Source: an uncultured Clostridia bacterium (GTDB lineage: Bacteria; Bacillota; Clostridia; Oscillospirales; Butyricicoccaceae). From it: 28,041 bases of DNA. This document shows, piece by piece, positions 23,087-28,041 of this stretch. The stretch's first letter is position 1, and each line of letters begins with the position of its first letter. The notes under the pieces are model-generated. The model was not told where the DNA came from and ran no database searches. It saw only the letters and a list, made by a program, of their open reading frames with translations. Both the position numbers and the translations under genes were made by a program. The DNA lies in NCBI GenBank assembly GCA_947856675.1, contig CANUCM010000019.1, positions 1-28,041 on the forward strand. The letters are read 5' to 3'.

Positions 23087-24133
23087 ATGGCGGAAAAAAA
23101 AGGCGGAAACGCGTTTCGAAAGCTGAAGTCCGATTTGGCGGCCGGGCATTTGGAGCCGCTGTACATCCTGTATGGGGAAGAAAGCTATTTAAAAGAATAT
23201 TACTGCAGCGCCATGATAAAAAAGGTGCTGGGAGAAGGCCTGGACGATTTTAACGTTGAGCGGCTCAGCGAACAGCAGGTAACGCCGGATTCACTGCACG
23301 AAGCGGTGGAAGGCTTGCCGTTTGGCGCAGAGAAAAAAATCGTTGTGGTGCGCGACTATCCGCTGATGCGCGCGTCCGGCGCGATGAAGGACATGCTTGT
23401 GGAGCTGTTTTCCAACATGCCGGACAGCGCCTGCCTGATTTTTTATTTTGACGCGCAGGAGTTTAAGCCGGACAAGCGGACGGCGCTTTGGAAGGTTTTG
23501 GAGAAAAACGCGCAGATGGTGGAGTTTGTGCGTGCGGAGATGAGCGATCTTACCTCATGGATTTCCCGGCGTTTTGCCGCGCTGGACAAGGAAATCTCTC
23601 CGCAGCAGTGCCAGCACCTGGTGTTTCTGTGCGGCGGGCTCATGACCAACCTGATTACGGAAATTGAGAAGATCGCTGCGGGTACGCAGCACCGGCAAAT
23701 CCGGAAAGAAGACATTGATGTCCTGGCTTCGAGAACGCTGGAAGCCCAGGTGTTTGACTTGACAGACAGCATTATGCAGGGGCGCCGGCAGGACAGCCTG
23801 GCGCTGCTGCGCGATCTGTTTGCGGCAAAGAATCAGCCGGTAGCGGTGCTTGCGGCCATTACCAAACAGCTGCAGCGGCTGTACGCCGCGCGGCTGGTTC
23901 TGGAAAGCCGGGGCAATGAGAGCGATGTGATGAAGCTGTGTTCGCTGCGTTCGCCCTACCCGGCTCGGCTGCTGCTGCAGGCAAGCCGGAAAATGGAGCT
24001 TCCGTGGCTGCGCCGGGCGGCAAGGCTTTGTCTGGAGGCTGACTTGGGAATTAAAAGCAATCTCCCGGATGCGGAGCGAACGGTTGAGCTTTTGCTTTTG
24101 CAGCTGGCTGCGCAGCCGGAGGGCGGCGTATGA
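23087..24133 (+). CDS. holA: DNA polymerase III subunit delta
   Basis: HolA opens the beta sliding clamp within the clamp loader. The 348-residue protein begins AFRKLKSDLAAGHLEPLYILYGEESYLKEYY, the delta N-terminal signature. It continues with the degenerate AAA+ domain (DACLIFYFDAQEFKPDKRTALWKVLEK-type, TSWISRRFAALDKEISPQQCQHLVFLCGG) and the collar domain (VFDLTDSIMQGRRQDSLALLRDL). Length is normal. ATG 23087 directly follows the comEC-like stop. The ending ATGA overlaps the Toprim gene. A comEC-holA order is common in Firmicutes, though rpsT usually follows; here it does not. Confidence 0.97.
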   Translation: MAEKKGGNAFRKLKSDLAAGHLEPLYILYGEESYLKEYYCSAMIKKVLGEGLDDFNVERLSEQQVTPDSLHEAVEGLPFGAEKKIVVVRDYPLMRASGAMKDMLVELFSNMPDSACLIFYFDAQEFKPDKRTALWKVLEKNAQMVEFVRAEMSDLTSWISRRFAALDKEISPQQCQHLVFLCGGLMTNLITEIEKIAAGTQHRQIRKEDIDVLASRTLEAQVFDLTDSIMQGRRQDSLALLRDLFAAKNQPVAVLAAITKQLQRLYAARLVLESRGNESDVMKLCSLRSPYPARLLLQASRKMELPWLRRAARLCLEADLGIKSNLPDAERTVELLLLQLAAQPEGGV

Positions 24134-24732
24134 TCCCTGTCAGGCAGGCCATTGTGGTTGAGGGCCGTTACGACAAAAACAAGCTCAGTCAAATCTTCGA
24201 CACGCTGATTGTCCCGGTGCACGGGTTTTCGGTATTTAAAGACAAAGAGCTGATTTCCATGCTCAGGCGGCTGGCGCAGGAGCGGGGCATCATTGTCCTG
24301 ACCGACCCGGACGGGGCAGGACTGCTCATCCGCAATTATCTGCGCACGGTCATTCCGCAGGGGGAAGTATACCATGCATATGTCCCGCAAAAACCGGGGA
24401 AAGAGCGCAGAAAGACCGCAGCGTCCAAGGAAGGGTATCTGGGTGTGGAAGGGATCGGCGAGGAAGAACTGATTGCGGCCATCCGGCATTGCGGCGCTTC
24501 CGGCGAGACGCCGGAAGCGGCGTTTGAACCGATTTCTGCAGCGGACTTATATTCGCTGGGGCTGTGCGGGCGCCCAAACAGCGCAAAAAAGAAAAAAGCC
24601 CTGCTCAAAAAGCTGGGGCTTCCGCAAAACCTGAGCACGGGCGCGCTGCTGCGGTATCTCAGCGGGTTTATTTCATTGGAACAGCTTGAACAGCTGGCCG
24701 GGCAGCTGGATTTGGACGGCGGACAAAAATAA
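24130..24732 (+). CDS. Toprim-DUF4093 protein, RNase M5-like
   Basis: A 200-residue protein with an N-terminal Toprim domain: the catalytic Glu in AIVVEGRYDKNKL (residue 10), and the DxD motif in VLTDPDGAGLLI (about 58-60), with YHAYVP following. The C-terminal DUF4093 region (about 130-195) ends in LSTGALLRYLSGFISLEQLEQL. Such proteins are the clostridial relatives of ribonuclease M5 (RnmV), which matures 5S rRNA. Canonical RnmV has VEGKDD in place of VEGRYD and usually neighbours ksgA, so true RNase M5 activity is probable but not certain. It is the last gene of the cluster, overlapping holA by 4 bp and followed at once by a terminator. Confidence 0.9.
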   Translation: MIPVRQAIVVEGRYDKNKLSQIFDTLIVPVHGFSVFKDKELISMLRRLAQERGIIVLTDPDGAGLLIRNYLRTVIPQGEVYHAYVPQKPGKERRKTAASKEGYLGVEGIGEEELIAAIRHCGASGETPEAAFEPISAADLYSLGLCGRPNSAKKKKALLKKLGLPQNLSTGALLRYLSGFISLEQLEQLAGQLDLDGGQK

Positions 24733-24767
24733 AAGCGGTACGCTGAAGGCGCGTACCGCTTTTTTTA
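24731..24767. terminator. Bidirectional terminator ending the 13-gene cluster
   Basis: AAAAGCGGTACGC, loop TGAAG, GCGTACCGCTTTTTTT: a 12-bp perfect stem with T-runs on both strands. It also closes the convergent NlpC/P60 gene, which ends at 24782. Confidence 0.93.
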
Positions 24768-24781
24768 TGGCTGTAATTCAA

Positions 24782-25693
24782 TCAGAGAACCCGTCCGGAG
24801 CCGACATAGTGCGACAGATAATAGCCGCTGTTCATCGTATCAATCTTGACGACATCGCCGGGCGAGGACGCGTGGATAAACGAGCCGTTGCCGATGTAGA
24901 TGCCGACATGCCCAACCTTGCTGGAACCGGCCGTGCTGCTGAAGAAGACAAGGTCACCGGCCTGCAGCTCGGATTTGTTTATCTTGGTCACGCTGGTGGA
25001 ATACTGTGCCGCAGACGTGCGCTGCAGGCTGACGTTGAAGTGATCAAAGACGTATTTAGTAAAGCCGGAGCAGTCAAAGCCGGAAGGGGTGGAGCCGCCG
25101 TACACATAGCGAACGCCCAGGAAGGTCTTCGCATAGTTTACAACCTCCTGCCGTACGCCGCTGGCCGAAGAGGAAGAAGCGGCCGATGAAGCGCCGTTGC
25201 GGTTGGGAAGGGCGGAGTTGGAAACAACCTGGACATAATCGGGATGAATGTAGCCGGTGTAGGAGCCGTATGTAACCTTCAGCCAACCGTTATTGATGCC
25301 GATAATGTTGGCAACGCTGCCGCTTGTAAGACGGGTGAGAATGGTTGCCGAAGTAGAAGGTTCTGCGCGCATGTTCAGGACTTCAGTGGTGACTTTGGCT
25401 GCGCCCGGCTCGATGTTCATAACGGGGGAAAGCTCGACGTAGTCATTGCAGATATAGCCGACCTGCCCGTTGAAAGCGGCCTTGTACCAGCCGTTGGAAG
25501 CCTGATCCAAAACGCAAATGCGCTCGCCGTTGTAGAGCTTGTCCAAAACGGCGTGCGAAGTGGAAGCGCCGGCGCGGAAATTGACGGCCGAAGAGGTTTC
25601 GACTGTACCGCCCTGAACATCAAAGGCAAAAGCCGAAACAGTCATTGCGGCGGCAGTCAGCGCGCCGGCGAGCAGAACCTTGGTGAATTTCAT
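24782..25693 (-). CDS. SH3 / NlpC-P60 (C40) cell wall hydrolase
   Basis: A 303-residue secreted protein that should cleave peptide stems in peptidoglycan. The signal peptide is 1-23 (AGALTAAAMTVSAFA). Two bacterial SH3 repeats lie at about 32-88 and 100-156, with VNFRAGAST and LNMRAEPST starts and YICNDYV / YIHPDYV ends. A Ser/Ala-rich linker (157-179) leads to the NlpC/P60 domain (about 181-303) with the triad Cys208 (FDCSGF), His262 (GHVGIYIG) and His274 (FIHAS). GGAGG lies 6 nt before ATG 25693. It follows an unknown 100-residue gene by 40 bp on the same strand, so they are probably one transcript. Confidence 0.95.
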   Translation of the reverse strand: MKFTKVLLAGALTAAAMTVSAFAFDVQGGTVETSSAVNFRAGASTSHAVLDKLYNGERICVLDQASNGWYKAAFNGQVGYICNDYVELSPVMNIEPGAAKVTTEVLNMRAEPSTSATILTRLTSGSVANIIGINNGWLKVTYGSYTGYIHPDYVQVVSNSALPNRNGASSAASSSSASGVRQEVVNYAKTFLGVRYVYGGSTPSGFDCSGFTKYVFDHFNVSLQRTSAAQYSTSVTKINKSELQAGDLVFFSSTAGSSKVGHVGIYIGNGSFIHASSPGDVVKIDTMNSGYYLSHYVGSGRVL

Positions 25694-25733
25694 ACATTAC
25701 CTCCGTGGAAAAGCGGGGGACGGGTGAAAAAGC

Positions 25734-26036
25734 CTATTTGCCGCTTAAAGCTCTTTCCAGCCAGACGGATGCGATATCCAGCGCGTTGTACAGCCCGTCC
25801 TTTTCAGTGGATTTTACGACTCTGTCCCGGGAACTGATCTCGGGGTCGGTCAGCTGAAGCTGCACAGAAACCCGCCCGGAGAGCTTTACGTCCTTCAGCG
25901 GCTCGGACGAGGCGACCTGCATCATGATGATGTATTTGTCGGCCATGCTCCCGTAATAGATGATGGAGTCCTTCCTCATGAGAGGGCGACCCTTGTAAGT
26001 GAGCGGAAAATCACAGCTTTGTGTTGAAGCGTTCAT
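25734..26036 (-). CDS. Conserved-looking 100-residue protein, function unknown
   Basis: I do not recognise a family. The protein is soluble with no signal peptide: FPLTYKGRPLMRKDSIIYYGSMADKY opens a predicted beta-rich half (IIYYG, YIIMMQV, VSVQLQLT), and the end is helical (LYNALDIASVWLERALSG). It is real by codon use, a GGAGG ribosome binding site 6 nt before ATG 26036, and a good promoter. It is co-directional with the NlpC/P60 hydrolase. The product lacks export signals, so any link to the hydrolase would be regulatory or metabolic. Confidence 0.8.
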   Translation of the reverse strand: MNASTQSCDFPLTYKGRPLMRKDSIIYYGSMADKYIIMMQVASSEPLKDVKLSGRVSVQLQLTDPEISSRDRVVKSTEKDGLYNALDIASVWLERALSGK

Positions 26037-26054
26037 CAGCTTACCTCCATTCTT

Positions 26055-26082
26055 ATTTTACCATAAAGGTAACAAAAGTCAA
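26055..26082 (-). promoter_or_regulatory. Promoter of the unknown-NlpC/P60 unit
   Basis: On the minus strand, -35 TTGACT (26077-26082) and -10 TAAAAT (26055-26060) have a 16-bp spacer and a TGG extended -10. The transcription start would be about 12-15 nt before the ribosome binding site. Confidence 0.75.
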
Positions 26083-26100
26083 ACAAAATAGTTACAAAAG
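26069..26100. repeat. Direct repeat pair overlapping the promoter
   Basis: GTAACAAAAG (26069-26078) and GTTACAAAAG (26091-26100) are repeated with a 22-bp offset, about two helical turns. The first overlaps the -35 element. The arrangement is that of paired regulator sites. Confidence 0.5.
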
Positions 26101-26101
26101 A

Positions 26102-26131
26102 TATACAAAAATAAGCTTCGATTTTTGTATA
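26102..26131. repeat. 11-bp inverted repeat upstream of the promoter
   Basis: TATACAAAAAT-AAGCTTCG-ATTTTTGTATA is a perfect inverted repeat in AT-rich DNA at about -70 of the minus-strand promoter. It could be an operator, or a weak terminator for transcripts coming from glyQS. Confidence 0.6.
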
Positions 26132-26322
26132 CGCCGGAAAACCCAGTCGCTGTAAGGGTTTTGAGGGCGCAAGCAGGAGAAAAAAGGAAAAGAAAGTGTA
26201 AAAAAATGAAAGAAAAAAGGAAAAAACAGGATAAAATGTGCCAAGGGGCCGCTGCCCGGGAGCGATGAATCCAGGCATACGGCCCGCTTGCGGTTACAGA
26301 CAGAATAAAAATTGCGGTAAAA
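26132..26322. other. Gene-free interval between the 100-residue gene promoter and glyQS
   Basis: The part not covered by promoter elements holds a hairpin AAAACCC...GGGTTTT (26138-26162), a purine-rich run on the plus strand (26173-26230), and the glyQS 3' hairpin. A 19-codon plus-strand ORF (ATG near 26206) has no ribosome binding site of note. I see no convincing gene. Confidence 0.6.
26246..26285 (-). terminator. Structured 3' region of glyQS, possible terminator
   Basis: On the minus strand GGGCCG-UAU-GCCUGG...CCGGGC-AG-CGGCCC forms two stacked 6-bp helices. The U-rich stretch begins only about 12-20 nt later (ATTTTATCCTGTTTTTT), so it is not a textbook intrinsic terminator but is the only one seen after glyQS. 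Confidence 0.45.
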
Positions 26323-27705
26323 TCAGAAGGCGATTTTTTCCTCGATATAGTTTTTCAGCTCACAAATGGGGAGGCGTGTCTGCTGCATGGAATCGCGCTC
26401 GCGGATGGTGACGCAGCCGTCGGTTTCGCTGTCAAAATCGTATGTGACGCAGAAAGGAGTGCCGATTTCATCCTGCCGGCGGTAACGCTTTCCGATGGAT
26501 CCTGCGTCGTCGAAATCACAGCAGAAGAAGCCGCAGAGCTCGTCGTGGATTTTCCGGGCCGGGTCGCTGAGTTTTTTGGAAAGGGGGAGAATGGCGCATT
26601 TGATCGGCGCAAGGGCAGGGGAGAAGCGAAGCACCACGCGGGTGTCATTCTTTTCGGCGTCGACGACTTCTTCATCGTATGCGTCGCTCAAAGCGGCGAG
26701 CACCATGCGGTCAACACCCACAGAGGGCTCAATGCAGTACGGCAGATAATGCTCGCCGGTTTCCGCGTCAAAATACTCCATGTTTTGTCCCGAAGTGGTC
26801 TGGTGAGCCTTCAGGTCAAAATCTGTGCGCGAAGCAACACCCCAAAGCTCGCCCCAGCCGAAGGGGAAGAGATATTCAATATCTGTGGTCGCGTTGGAGT
26901 AGTGTGAGAGTTTTTCTTTTTCGTGGTCACGATAGCGGAGGTTTTCCGCAGAAAGCCCAATGTCGTGCAGAAAATCCATGCAGGTGCGCTTCCAAAAGTC
27001 AAACCAATCAAGCTCCGTGCCGGGGCGGCAGAAAAACTCAAGCTCCATCTGCTCAAACTCGCGGGTGCGGAATATAAAGTTGCCGGGGGTGATTTCATTG
27101 CGGAAGGCTTTGCCGATTTGCGCAATGCCAAAAGGTATTTTTTTGCGGCTGGTGCGCTGTACGTTTTTGAAGTTTACAAAAATACCCTGAGCAGTTTCCG
27201 GACGGAGATAGATTTCTGATTTGGAGTCCTCGGTAATGCCAAGGAAGGTTTTAAACATCAGGTTAAAGCTGCGGATGGGAGTGAAATCTGTGCTGCCGCA
27301 ATTGGGGCACTTAATGCCGTTTTCTTTAATAAAGCGTTCCATATCGCCAAAGTCCAGGCTGTCCGGCTCATGTCCGCAAAATTCTTCAATCAGATTGTCG
27401 GCGCGATGGCGGGTGCGGCAGGATTTGCAGTCCATCAAGGGATCGGAAAAACCGCCGACGTGGCCGGAAGCAACCCATACCTGAGGATTCATTAAAATGG
27501 CGCAGTCCAAACCGACATTATAGGGAGATTGCTGGACAAAGCGCTTCCACCAGGCTTTTTTTACGTTATTTTTCAGTTCAACACCCAACGGTCCGTAGTC
27601 CCAAGTGTTGGAAAGTCCACCGTAAATTTCGCTGCCGGCATAAACAAAACCGCGCCCTTTACACAGGGAAACCAGCTTGTCCATGGTTTTGTCGGCATTC
27701 TTCAT
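26323..27705 (-). CDS. glyQS: Glycine--tRNA ligase (single-chain, alpha2 type)
   Basis: This 460-residue class II synthetase charges tRNA-Gly. It is the eukaryote-like homodimeric form found in many Gram-positives, not the alpha2beta2 GlyQ/GlyS type. Motifs: GFVYAGSEIYGGLSNTWDYGPLG, zinc-like CKSCRTRHRAD and CPNCGS, the PIRSFNLMFKTFLG and YLRPETAQGIFVNF core, QIGKAFRNEITPGNFIFRTREFEQME (motif 2), and the EPSVGVDRMVLAALSDAY motif 3, with an anticodon-binding domain at the end. The start is ATG 27705, with GGAGGG 7 nt before; the in-frame ATG at 27732 would lack this. The short leader (about 50 nt) leaves no room for a T-box. Confidence 0.98.
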   Translation of the reverse strand: MKNADKTMDKLVSLCKGRGFVYAGSEIYGGLSNTWDYGPLGVELKNNVKKAWWKRFVQQSPYNVGLDCAILMNPQVWVASGHVGGFSDPLMDCKSCRTRHRADNLIEEFCGHEPDSLDFGDMERFIKENGIKCPNCGSTDFTPIRSFNLMFKTFLGITEDSKSEIYLRPETAQGIFVNFKNVQRTSRKKIPFGIAQIGKAFRNEITPGNFIFRTREFEQMELEFFCRPGTELDWFDFWKRTCMDFLHDIGLSAENLRYRDHEKEKLSHYSNATTDIEYLFPFGWGELWGVASRTDFDLKAHQTTSGQNMEYFDAETGEHYLPYCIEPSVGVDRMVLAALSDAYDEEVVDAEKNDTRVVLRFSPALAPIKCAILPLSKKLSDPARKIHDELCGFFCCDFDDAGSIGKRYRRQDEIGTPFCVTYDFDSETDGCVTIRERDSMQQTRLPICELKNYIEEKIAF

Positions 27706-27761
27706 AAGATATCCCTCCAAAAGATAAATCACACTGGATAAAAAATGCGCATTATTTATTT

Positions 27762-27790
27762 ATCGTATCCCAACCGACAGGGATTGTCAA
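27762..27790 (-). promoter_or_regulatory. glyQS sigma-A promoter
   Basis: On the minus strand, -35 TTGACA (27785-27790) and -10 TACGAT (27762-27767) have a 17-bp spacer. The -35 hexamer overlaps that of the divergent tRNA promoter by five bases. Confidence 0.8.
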
Positions 27791-27812
27791 GTGATTTAAA
27801 TTGCGATATAAT
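27784..27812 (+). promoter_or_regulatory. Promoter of the tRNA-Pro region
   Basis: -35 TTGTCA (27784-27789) and -10 TATAAT (27807-27812) have a 17-bp spacer. Transcription would start near 27819 and run through the tRNA-Pro relic into the intact tRNA gene. Confidence 0.75.
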
Positions 27813-27917
27813 ATTATACGCGTTTGATGAAAAAGTCCAGAAGAAGCCGGCAGAGGGAAAAGTGTGCTGAAACGGCATGCAGGCAATGCCAAATGCATGA
27901 TTTCATGAAAATATCAC

Positions 27918-27974
27918 CGGGTGCAGCGCAGTTGGTAGCGCGCCTGCTTTGGGAGAATACGCCCAGGCCACCCC
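27918..27974 (+). pseudogene. Truncated tRNA-Pro-like element (T arm missing)
   Basis: Bases 27918-27955 match the first 38 nt of the intact tRNA-Pro 70 bp downstream with a single difference (C for T at the seventh base). They contain the D arm and the TTTGGGA anticodon loop. Then the sequence diverges: the 3' anticodon strand, variable loop and T arm are absent. A CACCC at 27969-27973 can still pair with GGGTG at 27919-27923 as an acceptor stem, and GCCTG/CAGGC (27942-27946 with 27964-27968) can form a replacement arm. It reads as a tRNA copy decayed by internal deletion, about 57 nt instead of 76-77. Confidence 0.7.
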
Positions 27975-27987
27975 ACAACTTCATATC

Positions 27988-28041
27988 CGGGTGTAGCGCA
28001 GTTGGTAGCGCGCCTGCTTTGGGAGCAGGATGCCGCAGGTT
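27988..28041 (+). tRNA. tRNA-Pro (anticodon UGG), 5' part, cut by window end
   Basis: Acceptor 5' strand CGGGTGT, D arm GCGC-AGTTGGTA-GCGC, anticodon arm CCTGC-TTTGGGA-GCAGG with anticodon TGG, variable region ATGCC, then GCAGGTT, the start of the T arm, at the window edge. The first 54 nt are intact and normally spaced. It reads proline codons CCA and, by wobble, CCG and others. Confidence 0.93.

Noticed and set aside
27706..27760. T-box riboswitch upstream of glyQS
   Set aside because: The leader is only about 50 nt from the predicted start to the ribosome binding site, too short, and no T-box sequence (such as AGGGUGGNACCGCG) is present.
27827..28041. Open plus-strand reading frame running through the tRNA-Pro relic and tRNA to the window edge
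   Set aside because: It starts about 8 nt after the expected transcription start with no ribosome binding site, and it contains the translated tRNA. Spurious ORFs through tRNA genes are common.
1..28041. CRISPR arrays, insertion sequences, prophage or defence genes
   Set aside because: Both strands were read for repeated spacers, transposase or integrase motifs and terminal inverted repeats, and none was seen. The gene content is core chromosomal.

Overview
The window looks like chromosomal DNA from a GC-rich member of the Clostridia, probably of Ruminococcaceae/Oscillospiraceae type. This rests on the gene families (DUF1292, DUF6514-like, DUF421/DUF4363, Toprim-DUF4093, ECF S component, ThyX, U32 peptidase, single-chain GlyQS), on AGGAGG-type ribosome binding sites, and on near-consensus sigma-A promoters and intrinsic terminators. 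The assignment is inferred from protein family character; no database search was run.

Layout. (1) 1-1003, minus strand: the infC-rpmI-rplT translation operon, with a perfect TTGACA-17-TATAAT promoter, a leader with two hairpins, and an infC start that appears to be AUC. (2) 1052-1656, plus: a DUF1292 protein followed by a long imperfect hairpin RNA that I read as 6S RNA. (3) 1655-2441, minus: two small membrane proteins (DUF4234, DUF2752) behind a promoter with a palindromic operator candidate. (4) 2476-5792, plus: secD-secF, a DUF6514-like gene behind Spo0A-box-like sites, and nrdR, with terminators between them. (5) 5791-6910, minus: the DUF421/DUF4363 membrane pair. (6) 6940-10603, plus: a 4-hydroxybutyrate CoA-transferase-like enzyme, an ECF S component, and an SLH/BIG2 surface protein. 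(7) 10615-24767, plus: thirteen tightly packed genes (wecG/tagA, thyX, tmk, DUF2156, GNAT, CPBP protease, mltG, U32, alaS, HIT, comEC-like, holA, Toprim-DUF4093) with gaps of 29 bp or less and no internal terminator seen. (8) 24731-26131, minus: an SH3-NlpC/P60 hydrolase and a 100-residue unknown behind a repeat-rich promoter. (9) 26246-27790, minus: glyQS. (10) 27784-28041, plus: a divergent promoter, a decayed tRNA-Pro-like element, and the 5' part of tRNA-Pro(UGG) cut by the window end.

Most of the content is core housekeeping: translation (infC, rpmI, rplT, alaS, glyQS, tRNA-Pro, U32), dTTP and dNTP supply (thyX, tmk, nrdR), replication (holA), protein export (secDF), and cell envelope (mltG, wecG, SLH protein, NlpC/P60). 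I found no phage, insertion sequence, CRISPR array or defence island. The points most worth a second look are the SecF Asp-to-Ala change at the proton-relay position, the AUC start of infC, the ComEC-like protein with a degenerate nuclease domain, the overlapping glyQS/tRNA promoters, the T-arm-less tRNA-Pro relic, and the tandem Spo0A-box pair.
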